A DNA stretch of 64,000 bases, from positions 868,001 through 932,000 of the forward strand of contig CAXNJM010000001.1 in the NCBI GenBank assembly GCA_964202895.1, in the 5' to 3' direction. The stretch is from JAJTDS01 sp964202895 (lineage in GTDB: Bacteria; Pseudomonadota; Alphaproteobacteria; Rickettsiales; UBA1997). Positions within the stretch are counted from its first letter, which is position 1. Every line of letters begins with the position of its first letter. Shown one piece after another: positions 15,992 through 24,761 of the stretch. The notes under the pieces were generated by a model that was not told the DNA's origin, made no database searches, and worked only from the letters and a program-made list of their open reading frames with translations. The position numbers and the translations under genes were made by a program.

Positions 15992-16139
15992 TGCCAAGCA
16001 GGACAGGAATAAACTTCTTTTGTCCCCTAATTTTTAAAGCTTCGGTGGGTCACTGTAACGGTTTCGGTTTTCCTGCTATTACACACTCGCCACTATTTGT
16101 CCTCATGGATCAAATAGAACTATTTCATCCGCTTGGTGG
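15992..16139 (+). ncRNA. ssrS: Probable 6S RNA
   Basis: A 148-nt region that folds like 6S RNA, the regulator that traps sigma70 RNA polymerase by mimicking an open promoter. The closing stem pairs GCCAAGC (15993-15999) and GGA with TCC and GCTTGGT (16128-16137). A terminal arm pairs GGTGGGT (16044-16050) with ACTCGCC (16085-16091) and then TGTAA with TTACA. Between arm and closing stem the 3' side carries a hairpin, CTATTTG with CAAATAG (16093-16117), as in the 6S central bubble. It sits directly upstream of the 5-formyl-THF cyclo-ligase gene, the classic ssrS-ygfA linkage. The call rests on fold and context, not on an alignment. Confidence 0.6.
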
Positions 16140-16212
16140 TAATTCAACCCTCTAAATGTTTTTAATTTAAATCATTAAATTTTAATCGACAAAGAAACAA
16201 CCAGTTTCGCAA

Positions 16213-16821
16213 ATGTTAAGCCCAGAAAATAATCTAATTCAGCTCAAAAAAGATATCAGAAATAAATTTAGCAATCTTAGAAAAAATATCTCTCCGCAAG
16301 AAAGAGAGGGGAAATCAAATTTAATTTTTGACAATTTTATTAAATTATTTTACAGCGATCATTTAAAGAATTATCATCAAAAAAAATTCTCTCTTTATTT
16401 GTCAATAAATAATGAGGTAGAAACCAAAAAAATAGAGCAGTTTTTTATTAAAAATGACATTGTTTTCGGTTATCCAAAAATTACTGCTAAAAATATGCCG
16501 TTGGAATTTATAAAAAGTTCCCATAATAACAATTTTATCAACAGTCAATTTTATAAAAATTTACCAGAAATTAACGATAATGAAACAATTGAACCAGATA
16601 TATTAATTATTCCGCTCTTAGCATTTGATAAATCATTGTCAAGGCTTGGTATGGGAGGAGGTTTTTTTGATAGAACAATTCAGCATTTAAGAAGCCGAAA
16701 TTCTCGATTAATTACAATTGGGCTTGCTTATGATTTTCAAGAATTTGATGAGTTATTGCCAATTAATAACAAAGATGAGAAGCTTAATATCATCATTACC
16801 AATAATGAATTTTTCTTGTAG
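16213..16821 (+). CDS. ygfA: 5-formyltetrahydrofolate cyclo-ligase
   Basis: A 202-residue enzyme that uses ATP to convert 5-formyl-THF to 5,10-methenyl-THF, recycling an inhibitory folate. Family landmarks are the N-terminal basic KKDIRNKFSNLRK region, the VFGYPKI strand, and the C-terminal substrate/Mg site LSRLGMGGGFFDRT near residue 145. Length is normal. It follows the probable 6S RNA by about 70 bp on the same strand, and in many proteobacteria the two are co-transcribed. Confidence 0.9.
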   Translation: MLSPENNLIQLKKDIRNKFSNLRKNISPQEREGKSNLIFDNFIKLFYSDHLKNYHQKKFSLYLSINNEVETKKIEQFFIKNDIVFGYPKITAKNMPLEFIKSSHNNNFINSQFYKNLPEINDNETIEPDILIIPLLAFDKSLSRLGMGGGFFDRTIQHLRSRNSRLITIGLAYDFQEFDELLPINNKDEKLNIIITNNEFFL

Positions 16822-16997
16822 ATTCAATTTTCCCTAAATACTACAAACAAACAAAAATAGCTTAAAACTTAAAATTATTAGTTGCATTATTTTTTTTCAT
16901 TAGTAGGTTTATTATTAACATAATTCGTGAATGCATTATTTATGCTAATCGCGACATGTTAAAAGCTTTTAATATTAATCCAAAACTAACTTAAACA

Positions 16998-17270
16998 ATG
17001 CATAAAACTGATTTAGTAAAAGAAATCGCTACTCAAGCTGGCTTATCTCAAAAAGATGCCTCTGCTTCTTTAGAGTCTTTCTTAAAAATCGTGACTAAAG
17101 CTTTAAAAAAAGGTGACAATGTTACCTTAATTGGCTTTGGATCTTTTAAAACAGTTAAAAGAGCTGCTAGAAAAGGCAGAAATCCACAAACTGGTAAAGA
17201 AATTCAAATCAAAGCTTCAAAAGGTGTAAAATTTACTCCTGGTAAAACTTTGAAAGATTCTGTTAAATAA
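16998..17270 (+). CDS. hup: HU-family histone-like DNA-binding protein
   Basis: A 90-residue nucleoid protein that binds and bends DNA as a dimer. It has the helical N-terminal dimer interface, GFGSFKTVKRAARKGRNPQTG (signature and start of the beta arm with the DNA-intercalating proline) and KFTPGKTLKDSV at the end. The sequence is HU-like rather than clearly IHF. It has a single-gene layout with its own terminator 20 bp downstream, shared with convergent prfB. Confidence 0.95.
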   Translation: MHKTDLVKEIATQAGLSQKDASASLESFLKIVTKALKKGDNVTLIGFGSFKTVKRAARKGRNPQTGKEIQIKASKGVKFTPGKTLKDSVK

Positions 17271-17290
17271 GCAAAACTTATTTAAACGAT

Positions 17291-17350
17291 AAAAAACCCT
17301 AGAGTTTCGTTATTTAAAAAAATAAAAACAATTTCTCTGGGGTTTTTTAT
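17291..17350. terminator. Bidirectional terminator between hup and prfB
   Basis: AAAAAACCCTAGAG at 17291-17304 pairs with CTCTGGGGTTTTTT at 17335-17348, with one C-T mismatch. The T run serves hup and the A run, read on the other strand, serves prfB, so one hairpin can end both convergent messages. Confidence 0.8.
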
Positions 17351-17400
17351 TGTCAATTTATAGCTATAAACACCTTAAAATAGCCTTGCCAACAAGTTTA

Positions 17401-18502
17401 TTAATTATTTTTATTATAACTAAGGGCCGATTTTATAAAATCACTAATTTCACCATTAAGCACCCCTTGACTATTACTAGTTTCAAAGTTTGTTCGCAGA
17501 TCTTTTACCATTTGATAAGGATGAAGAACATAAGAACGAATTTGATGCCCCCAGCTATTATCGGTTTTACTGGCTTCGCTTTCTTCTTGTAGAGCTTTTC
17601 TTTTTTTAATTTCTAAATCCAATAAACGAGATTTTAGCATTTTCATTGCTTCGGCACGATTTTTTATTTGCGAACGGTCGCTTTGACATTGTGCAACAAT
17701 ATTAGTTGGTAGATGAGTTATTCTAACTGCTGAATCTGTTTTATTAACATGTTGCCCGCCCGCTCCAGATGCACGAAAAGTATCGATTCTTAAATCTTTT
17801 TCATTAATATCAATATTGATAGTTTCATCAGCTTCGGGATAAACCCAGACAGAAGCAAAGCTTGTTTGTCTTTTATCGTTAGCATTAAAAGGCGATATTC
17901 TAACTAAGCGATGAACTCCAGATTCAGTTCTCAACCAACCAAAAGCAAAATTTCCACTAATTTTTAAAGTTGCGGATTTTATTCCCGCTTCTTCGCCATC
18001 AATCATTGAAACTATCTCAACTTTAAAGTTTTTTAAATTCGCGAATCGATCATACATTCTAAGCAACATTAATGCAAAATCACAGGAATCAGTTCCCCCC
18101 GCTCCAGCATTGATATCAACAAAGCAGTTATTGTTGTCATTTTCTTGATTAAACAAACATTCAATTTCAAAATTATTGACTTGATTTAGAATAAGATTCA
18201 ACTCTTTTTCTATATCCAGAATTATGCTTTCTTCATTCTCTTGCATTGCCAATTGCAAATATTGAGTTTGATCTTCAAGATTCCTTGTTGCTTCTGTCAA
18301 TTTTTGCAGTTTTTGCTCAATAATTGATTTTTCTTGTAAAAGCTTTTGAGCTTTAGCTTGGTTTTCCCAAATATTGGGGTTTTCTATTTCTTTGTTGATG
18401 ATTTCTAGATTTTCTTGTAATTTTTCCGGGTCAAAGACAACTCCTAATCAATGAAAGAGAATCATTGATTTTATTGATTATTTGATTAATTTCGAAACTC
18501 AT
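17401..18502 (-). CDS. prfB: Peptide chain release factor 2, with programmed +1 frameshift
   Basis: RF2 releases finished proteins at UGA and UAA. The true start is the ATG at 18500-18502. It opens a 24-codon lead (MSFEINQIIN to IRSCL) that ends in CTT TGA C at 18430-18436, the classic RF2 recoding site. A Shine-Dalgarno-like AGGAG (18441-18445) lies at the usual short distance upstream of it. After a +1 shift the frame continues DPEKLQENLEI to the stop at 17401. RF2 marks are the SPF stop-recognition tripeptide (VRISPFNAN) and the GGQ catalytic loop (GAGGQHVNKT). The total of about 366 residues is normal. RF2 shortage at the UGA raises frameshifting, giving autoregulation. Confidence 0.95.
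18430..18445 (-). promoter_or_regulatory. RF2 programmed +1 frameshift signal
   Basis: On the minus strand the sequence reads AGGAGTTGTCTTTGAC: an internal Shine-Dalgarno-like AGGAG, a short spacer, the slippery CTT, then TGA followed by C (a poor termination context). This matches the conserved prfB recoding element. The ribosome slips from CTT to TTT and reads GAC next. Confidence 0.93.
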
Positions 18503-18609
18503 TTTGTTTTGATTGAATAAATTTTAAAAAATACTTTGAGTTTTATTTAAGATTATTTTAGTTTTACCAAAATTTTATCTCTAAACTTCAATATTCAAAA
18601 ATATAAACT

Positions 18610-20037
18610 ATGACTAACATTGCAACTAAAAAATTTGATTTATGCATTATTGGAGCCGGTCCGGGTGGCTATGTATCTGCAATTCGCGCCTCGCAATTAG
18701 GCTTAAAAGTTGGCATTGTTGAGGCTAATCAGTTAGGCGGAATCTGCTTAAATTGGGGTTGCATCCCCACTAAAGCCTTGTTAAAGTCTGGAGAAGTAAA
18801 TCATTTATTACATAATCTTGAATCATTTGGCTTCAAAGTAGAAAAAATCAGCTTTGATTTTGAAAAAATTATTGCTCGATCGCGAGAAGTCTCAAAAAAA
18901 CTAAGTGCTGGCGTTGCTGGATTAATGAAAAAAAATAAAATTGAAGTAATTGACGGATTCGCTAAATTCCTTAACTCTAAAACAATTTCTGTTGCTAAAA
19001 ACAATCAAGAAATATTACAAATAGAAGCAAGTAGCTTTGTAATCGCTACGGGAGCTAGAGCCAGAATAATACCCGGAATTGAACCAGACGGAGAATTAAT
19101 TTGGACTTATCGTGAAGCAATGACCGCCAAAACTCTCCCAAAATCATTAATTGTGGTTGGTAGTGGTGCGATTGGAGTTGAGTTTGCTTCATTTTATCGC
19201 AATCTAGGAACCGAAGTCTCGATCATTGAAATGGCAGACAATATATTGCCCGTTGAAGATGAAGAAATATCAAAATTAGCCCGTAAATCATTTGAAAAAC
19301 AAGGAATAAAAATCATCACTTCTGCAAACTTAAAACAAGTCAAGAAAGATAAGAAACAAGTAATCGCAACGATTGAAGTTGCAGGAAAAACACAAGAGAT
19401 AACAGCGGAAAGAATCATAATGGCAGTTGGTATTGTTGCTAATGTTGAAAATATCGGCCTAGAGAAAACTAAAATTGTTCTCGAATCAGGAAGAATAAAG
19501 GTTGATAAATATCTTGAAACTGACGAAAAAAACATTTTTGCAATCGGAGATGTTGTTGGAGCTCCTTGGCTTGCTCATAAAGCTTCTCACGAAGGAATAA
19601 TTGTTGCCGAAAAAATTGCTAGTAACTTTAAAAAATTTGATGCCAAAAAAGTCCATCCTCTCAAAAAAGAGAACATTCCGGGCTGTACTTATTCAATGCC
19701 TCAAATTGCTTCTGTTGGCCTAACTGAGAAAAAAGCTTTAGCAGAAGGTAAAAAAATTAAAATTGGCAGATTTCCTTATCTTGCGAATGGCAAAGCAATC
19801 GCCTCTGGGGAAACGGAGGGCCTAGTCAAGGTTATTTTTGATGAAAAAACTGGAGAACTGCTTGGTGCTCACTTAATTGGTGCAGAAGTTACCGAAATGA
19901 TTCAAGGTTTTGTTATCGCTAAACAAGCTGAACTTACCGAAGAAGATTTAATACATACAATATTTGCACATCCAACAATGTCAGAAATGATGCACGAATC
20001 AGTATTGGATGCTTTTGGAAGAGTAATTCATTTTTAG
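18610..20037 (+). CDS. lpdA: Dihydrolipoyl dehydrogenase (E3)
   Basis: A 475-residue FAD disulfide oxidoreductase that re-oxidises lipoyl groups of 2-oxoacid dehydrogenase complexes with NAD+. It has the N-terminal FAD motif GAGPGG, the redox disulfide C46/C51 in GGICLNWGCIPTKAL, the NAD-binding VVGSGAIGVEFASF, the second FAD site FAIGDV, and the C-terminal catalytic FAHPTMSE. It can serve sucAB in this window and pyruvate dehydrogenase. Alphaproteobacteria often carry two copies, so which complex this one prefers is not decidable here. No operon partner is adjacent. Confidence 0.95.
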   Translation: MTNIATKKFDLCIIGAGPGGYVSAIRASQLGLKVGIVEANQLGGICLNWGCIPTKALLKSGEVNHLLHNLESFGFKVEKISFDFEKIIARSREVSKKLSAGVAGLMKKNKIEVIDGFAKFLNSKTISVAKNNQEILQIEASSFVIATGARARIIPGIEPDGELIWTYREAMTAKTLPKSLIVVGSGAIGVEFASFYRNLGTEVSIIEMADNILPVEDEEISKLARKSFEKQGIKIITSANLKQVKKDKKQVIATIEVAGKTQEITAERIIMAVGIVANVENIGLEKTKIVLESGRIKVDKYLETDEKNIFAIGDVVGAPWLAHKASHEGIIVAEKIASNFKKFDAKKVHPLKKENIPGCTYSMPQIASVGLTEKKALAEGKKIKIGRFPYLANGKAIASGETEGLVKVIFDEKTGELLGAHLIGAEVTEMIQGFVIAKQAELTEEDLIHTIFAHPTMSEMMHESVLDAFGRVIHF

Positions 20038-20234
20038 TTAAAGCAATTTATTTTAATAATATTTTAAGATTTCTAAAAGATAGATTGACAACTAAAAAAA
20101 ACCTATTATTTTATTCTAGCCTTTTGAGTAATATTAGTTTTATTGTAAGATAAGATCAATATTCTTCATCAAAAGAAAATCAAGCTTTCTTTAAGTTTGA
20201 TTCAATATTAAAAATCAAATTTCTTTCAGAAATT

Positions 20235-20537
20235 ATGAAAAAATTATCATTAGCACTTGTTGCTATCCTTTTCGCAGCTAGTGCACAAGCACAAGCTCCT
20301 AAAGCCGCTCCAGTTGCTGCTCAACCAGCTACTACTGCTGCTCAACCAGCACAAGCTCCTAAAGCTGCTCCAGTTACTGCTCAACCAGTTGCTGTTGCTG
20401 CTCAAACAGCTACTGCTCCAACAGCTGAAGCTCCTAAAAAAGCTAAAAAAGCTAAAAAAGCAAAAAAAGCAAAAGCTGAAAAAACTGCTGAAACTGAAGC
20501 TAAAGCTGAAGTTAAAGCTGAAGAAAAAAAGAATTAA
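20235..20537 (+). CDS. Exported Ala/Pro/Lys-rich low-complexity protein
   Basis: A 100-residue protein with a textbook signal peptide (MKKLSLALVAILFAASAQA, cleavage after AQA near residue 19). The mature part has an Ala-Pro-Gln region with the repeat QAPKAAPV occurring twice, followed by a lysine-alanine tract of KKAK repeats and an acidic-basic tail. No fold is expected. The tail resembles histone H1-like sequences, but the signal peptide points to the periplasm. It has its own leader and a good terminator, suggesting an abundant small envelope protein. Because of the repetitive codons, other frames here are also open by chance. Function unknown. Confidence 0.75.
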   Translation: MKKLSLALVAILFAASAQAQAPKAAPVAAQPATTAAQPAQAPKAAPVTAQPVAVAAQTATAPTAEAPKKAKKAKKAKKAKAEKTAETEAKAEVKAEEKKN

Positions 20538-20582
20538 TTTTTTAATTTTCAATAAATTTATTGAAAATTTAGCAAGCTTCTT

Positions 20583-20616
20583 AAAAGCAGGTCAACAAAA
20601 GTTTTCCTGCTTTTTT
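20583..20616 (+). terminator. Intrinsic terminator of the Lys-rich protein gene
   Basis: AAAAGCAGG at 20583-20591 pairs with CCTGCTTTT starting at 20606, followed by further T residues. It lies 45 bp after the stop codon of the 20235-20537 gene. Confidence 0.8.
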
Positions 20617-20714
20617 GTTGTCATTATTTTGTTGATATTAATTTTAGTTGATAATATTATCACTTAGTAAAATCGATAGTTTGTTTTCATAACATACAAA
20701 AAATTTATTCAAAA

Positions 20715-22322
20715 ATGAGCAATCAAGAATCAAGCAATGAAACAAAAAATTTTTATGTAACATCGCCAATTTATTATGTGAACGATGTACCGCATATAGG
20801 GCATGGCTACACATCAATTGCCTGCGATATTATCGCAAATAGCAAAAGAATGGAAGGTTATAATGTTTTTTTCCTAACCGGCACCGATGAGCATGGTCAA
20901 AAAGTTGAAAAATCAGCAATTAAAGCAAACAAAACTCCACAAGAATTCTGCAACGAAATATCACAAAAATTTTTTGACTTAACAAAAACACTAAAATTAA
21001 GCAATGATGATTTTATCCGCACTACAGAATCAAGACACAAGAAGGTAGCTCAAAATTTTTGGTCAATTATTGAAAAAAATGGTTGGATATATAAAAGTAC
21101 TTACGAGGGTTGGTATGCAGTTCGTGATGAAGCATTTTACAACGAAGATGAATTAATCGATGGCAAAGCTCCAACAGGAGCAGAAGTTGAGTGGCACAAA
21201 GAAGATAGCTATTTTTTTAAATTATCTGCATTTCAAGACAAACTCCTTGCAATTTACAAAGCCGTCCCAGATTTTATCTGCCCCGCAAGCAAAAGAAATG
21301 AGGTTATATCTTTTGTAAAAAGTGGGCTCAAAGATTTATCAATATCAAGAACCTCTTTTTCTTGGGGAATTAAAGTGCCAAAAGAAGATGGTTTTGATGA
21401 AAATCATATTATGTATGTGTGGCTTGATGCCCTAACTAACTATATCTCCGCCTTAAATTTCAATCAAGAAAATTCCTCGCTGTTTAATGATTTTTGGTGC
21501 AATACTGTTGATTCACCGCTTCATATTGTTGGTAAAGATATTTTAAGATTTCATTGTGTTTATTGGCCAGCATTTTTAATGGCCGCCGATTTACCGCTTC
21601 CTAATAAAATTTTTGCTCATGGATGGTGGACTAACAACGGTCAAAAAATTTCGAAATCCCTAGGCAATGTTATCAATATTGATACCGAGCTTAGTTGGAT
21701 AGAATCTTGCGGTTGCAACAGAGACATTGCTGTTGATTATTTTCGTTATTTTTTATTTCGCGAAATTCCATTTGGCAATGACGGCGATTATTCCAGAAGC
21801 CAATTATTGGTTAGAATTAATGCCGAACTCGCCAATAATATCGGCAATCTTGCTCAACGAAGCCTAACCATGATCAATAAAAATAATCATTCGCTAATTG
21901 TTGATATCGCTAATTTTGCAGATGGAAAATATCTATTAGATAAAATTTATCAATTAAAAGAATCAATAATTAAAGGAATTGATAATTTTGCTTTCGATCA
22001 AGCAATTAATCAAGTCGTATCTCTTGCTTCTGAATGCAATATTTTCATTGACCGCAAGGCTCCTTGGAAATTAAAAAAAGAACAAAAAATAGAAGAAATG
22101 AATCTTGTTTTATCAACTATTGCAGAATGCTTAAGATGCTTAGCAATAGCAATAAAGCCTTTTATCCCTTATCTTGCCAATCAAATCCTTGATATATTGG
22201 CAATTTCAGCACAAAACCGCAATTTTTCAAATATTGATAATCAATATTGTCTCAAAGAAAACCAACAAATCAATGAAATGAAAATTATATTTCCTAGGTT
22301 GCAACTACAAAATAATAGTTAA
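20715..22322 (+). CDS. metG: Methionyl-tRNA synthetase
   Basis: A 535-residue class I synthetase charging tRNA-Met. The HIGH motif appears as PHIGHGYT, and TGTDEHGQKVE follows. The KMSKS loop is GQKISKSLGNVI, and the anticodon-binding helical domain contains FDQAINQVV. It lacks the C-terminal tRNA-binding dimerisation domain, as in the short alphaproteobacterial form. It heads a plus-strand cluster with cyaY (directly adjoining stop and start) and leuB. Confidence 0.95.
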   Translation: MSNQESSNETKNFYVTSPIYYVNDVPHIGHGYTSIACDIIANSKRMEGYNVFFLTGTDEHGQKVEKSAIKANKTPQEFCNEISQKFFDLTKTLKLSNDDFIRTTESRHKKVAQNFWSIIEKNGWIYKSTYEGWYAVRDEAFYNEDELIDGKAPTGAEVEWHKEDSYFFKLSAFQDKLLAIYKAVPDFICPASKRNEVISFVKSGLKDLSISRTSFSWGIKVPKEDGFDENHIMYVWLDALTNYISALNFNQENSSLFNDFWCNTVDSPLHIVGKDILRFHCVYWPAFLMAADLPLPNKIFAHGWWTNNGQKISKSLGNVINIDTELSWIESCGCNRDIAVDYFRYFLFREIPFGNDGDYSRSQLLVRINAELANNIGNLAQRSLTMINKNNHSLIVDIANFADGKYLLDKIYQLKESIIKGIDNFAFDQAINQVVSLASECNIFIDRKAPWKLKKEQKIEEMNLVLSTIAECLRCLAIAIKPFIPYLANQILDILAISAQNRNFSNIDNQYCLKENQQINEMKIIFPRLQLQNNS

Positions 22323-22631
22323 ATGTTAGAAAAAGATTTTTTAAAATATTGCGAAGAAGCCTTAAATAAGCTGTTTCAAAACATCGAAGAAAAAGATAAA
22401 AATTCAAAATTAGATATTGAATATTCTGATGGAATTATCAAAATCATGATCGATGAATCTAAGCAAACTTTTGTGATTAATCGCCACAGTGCCTCGCAAA
22501 AAATATGGTGCTCTTCTCCATTCTCGGGAGTGGCTTATTTTTCATTCAATCAAACCAATAATCAATGGCTTGACACTAAAAATAGAGAGCTAATATCAAC
22601 TATTATCAATGAATTAAATAATTATTTCTAA
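22323..22631 (+). CDS. cyaY: Frataxin-like iron donor CyaY
   Basis: A 102-residue frataxin. These proteins bind iron and tune the IscS-IscU iron-sulfur assembly machine. Family marks are the acidic first helix (KYCEEALNKLFQNIEEKD), the beta-sheet block TFVINRHSASQKIWCSSP with its conserved Asn-Arg-Gln-Trp positions, then FSGVAYF and a final W-D motif. The ATG immediately follows the metG stop, implying translational coupling. Length matches mature frataxins. Confidence 0.85.
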   Translation: MLEKDFLKYCEEALNKLFQNIEEKDKNSKLDIEYSDGIIKIMIDESKQTFVINRHSASQKIWCSSPFSGVAYFSFNQTNNQWLDTKNRELISTIINELNNYF

Positions 22632-22634
22632 ATT

Positions 22635-23741
22635 ATGACCAAAAAAATATTACTAATAAATGGCGATGGAATAGGCACAGAAGTTGTTTCGCAAGCAAAA
22701 AAAATTATTGACTTTTTTAATAAAAATTCTGACAAAAAATTTGAATGCGAACATGCAATGCTAGGCGGAGTTGCATTTGACAATTATCAAACTCCATTTC
22801 CACAACAAACTATTGATTTATCGAAAGAGTCAGATGCAATATTGCTTGGGGCAGTAGGTGGCCCTAAATGGGAATCGCTTCCCTATCAACAAAGACCAGA
22901 AAGAGGTTTATTAGGCATAAGAAAAGAGCTAGAATTATTTGCCAATCTAAGACCAGCAAAAGTTTTTTCTGCATTGGTTGAAAGCTCAACCTTAAAAAGA
23001 GAAATCATTGAAGGGCTTGATATCATGATTGTTAGAGAGTTAACGGGAGACATCTATTTTGGCGAACCTAGAGGAGTTTCAGTTTTAGAAGACGGCTCAA
23101 AGCAAGGCATCAACACCATGACCTACAACTCAAAAGAAGTGTCAAGAATCGCAAAAGTTGCTCTTGATTTAGCAATGGCAAGAAATAAAAAATTATGCTC
23201 TGTTGATAAAGCAAATGTGCTAGAAACCACAGAAATGTGGAGAGATGTTGTCACCGAAATAACTAAAGAATCCTATCCAGAAATAGCTTTAAGCCATATG
23301 TATGTTGACAATGCGGCGATGCAATTAGTGAGAAACCCTCATCAATTTGATGTCGTGGTAACTGGAAATATTTTTGGCGATATTTTATCCGATATTGCTT
23401 CAATGCTTACAGGTTCCTTGGGTATGCTACCTTCTGCTTCATTAGGAGCGAAATTAGCAAATAATAAACAATTCGCTTTATATGAACCCGTTCACGGTTC
23501 TGCACCAGATATTGCGGGCAAAAATATTGCCAATCCAATCGCCACAATCTTAAGTCTAGCGATGATGTTCCGCTATTCCTTTAATTATCATCAGGAAGCA
23601 AATATTATTGAAACCGCAATTGAAAATGTGCTTAATAAAAATCTCCGCACCGCAGATATTGCAAATAAAGGTCAAGCAGTAATTGGATGCGAAGAAATGG
23701 GAGAAGCCATCATCAGCAACATTCAAAAAATTTATCAATAA
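22635..23741 (+). CDS. leuB: 3-isopropylmalate dehydrogenase
   Basis: A 368-residue beta-decarboxylating dehydrogenase. In leucine synthesis it oxidises 3-isopropylmalate with NAD+. Visible are the N-terminal NGDGIGTEVV, GAVGGPKWESLP, the substrate arginines in RPERGLLGIRKEL and LRPAKVF, ELTGDIYFGEPRG, the catalytic Lys/Asp pair (SVDKANVLET, and GDILSDIASM), and the NAD site EPVHGSAPDIAGK. The ELTGDIYFGE loop is of the LeuB rather than isocitrate-dehydrogenase type. It starts 3 bp after cyaY. No leuA, leuC or leuD is nearby, so the pathway may be incomplete or spread over the genome. Confidence 0.9.
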   Translation: MTKKILLINGDGIGTEVVSQAKKIIDFFNKNSDKKFECEHAMLGGVAFDNYQTPFPQQTIDLSKESDAILLGAVGGPKWESLPYQQRPERGLLGIRKELELFANLRPAKVFSALVESSTLKREIIEGLDIMIVRELTGDIYFGEPRGVSVLEDGSKQGINTMTYNSKEVSRIAKVALDLAMARNKKLCSVDKANVLETTEMWRDVVTEITKESYPEIALSHMYVDNAAMQLVRNPHQFDVVVTGNIFGDILSDIASMLTGSLGMLPSASLGAKLANNKQFALYEPVHGSAPDIAGKNIANPIATILSLAMMFRYSFNYHQEANIIETAIENVLNKNLRTADIANKGQAVIGCEEMGEAIISNIQKIYQ

Positions 23742-23745
23742 TTTA

Positions 23746-24690
23746 ATGATCTTTCGCCAATATCTAAAATTAATAATATTTTTTCTTGTTATAGGTTTTA
23801 GTCATAAAACTATTGCCAGCACAGAGAATGAAACATATGAAATAAGAAAATCTTGCTTAAAAGCTGGTGGTAGTTGGCGACAATTCAATAATAGTTGTGC
23901 TAATAATTGCAGTGAAAATAAATTCAATGTTTGCAGTCAAATATTAATTTTTGCTTGCGATTGCGGGATTGATAGTTGCTGGAATCAATCTAAATGCATA
24001 AAAAACACTGAATATAATCAGTTATTAACAGCGGAACCAAAAAAAGAGCCTAATAAACTAGAAAAAAAGGAGATAGAAAAAAACAACCAAGATGGGGTTC
24101 ATACAAGAAAAAAAATAATGTTTAAAGTTATAGACCAATCTCTTGCAAGAGCACAATCAATTAAAAAAAATAGCCAAACAACAGATAAAGCAACCCTTCC
24201 TGAAAACAACACCAACAATAACAACTCTACAAATAACTCAGCAAATACCGATAATAGTGCCCTCAATATTTTTGACGATTCCAAAAATAATAATCAAACT
24301 ATAAATGCTGGCAATAATTTAAAAGATATTTATAGAAAAATTGGTATTATCGACGATAAAATAACAGAACCAACAAATAAAAAAGAAGAATCAAGCATCA
24401 CCGACTCAGTTGGCTCAATATTTAACGATAAAGAAACACCTAAAAAAGAATCAAAAACTGATGAAAATAAAACAGCAGAAAATAGCTCAAAAGAAGAAAC
24501 CAAAAAATCATCCGGGCTATTGTCTCTTTTATCTATTGACGAAGATAAAGATAAAGATAAAAACAAGCTAGAAATACCTCTGCCACCTTTATTTAATGAA
24601 GAAAAAAAGAATCCAGAAAATAAAAATAACGAAAGCAATATTGTTAAAAAAAGCGATGATAAAACAAGCAAAACTAGCGGGGTTAAATAA
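23746..24690 (+). CDS. Exported protein with Cys-rich head and low-complexity tail
   Basis: A 314-residue protein starting at the ATG at 23746, 4 bp after the leuB stop, so it is probably the last gene of that unit. A signal peptide (residues 1-20, RQYLKLIIFFLVIGF) leads into a compact cysteine-rich module with eight or more cysteines within about 60 residues (SCLKAGGSWRQF, NNSCANNCSENKFNVC, FACDCGIDSCWNQSKC). These are likely disulfide-bonded in the periplasm. The rest, from residue 85 on, is Asn/Lys/Ser/Asp-rich with predicted disorder. I do not recognise the family beyond resemblance to conserved rickettsial hypotheticals. Confidence 0.65.
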   Translation: MIFRQYLKLIIFFLVIGFSHKTIASTENETYEIRKSCLKAGGSWRQFNNSCANNCSENKFNVCSQILIFACDCGIDSCWNQSKCIKNTEYNQLLTAEPKKEPNKLEKKEIEKNNQDGVHTRKKIMFKVIDQSLARAQSIKKNSQTTDKATLPENNTNNNNSTNNSANTDNSALNIFDDSKNNNQTINAGNNLKDIYRKIGIIDDKITEPTNKKEESSITDSVGSIFNDKETPKKESKTDENKTAENSSKEETKKSSGLLSLLSIDEDKDKDKNKLEIPLPPLFNEEKKNPENKNNESNIVKKSDDKTSKTSGVK

Positions 24691-24761
24691 TTTATTGCGA
24701 ACTTTATTCGGGATCTAGCATAATTAAGGCTTTACATCAATAATCTTTTAGTAAGAAATTA

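Noticed and set aside
20250..20667. Long open frames in other frames over the Lys/Ala-rich gene
   Set aside because: They arise from codon repeats in the real low-complexity gene, which alone has a signal peptide and a fitting terminator; the alternatives are runs of Leu/Lys or Ser/Phe.
23683..23745. Upstream start of the Cys-rich protein inside leuB
   Set aside because: The longer form would bury the signal peptide; the ATG at 23746 gives a normal one.
24099..24671. Antisense open frames over the low-complexity tail of the Cys-rich protein
   Set aside because: Leu/Ser runs complementary to Lys/Asp/Asn-rich coding sequence; no start context.
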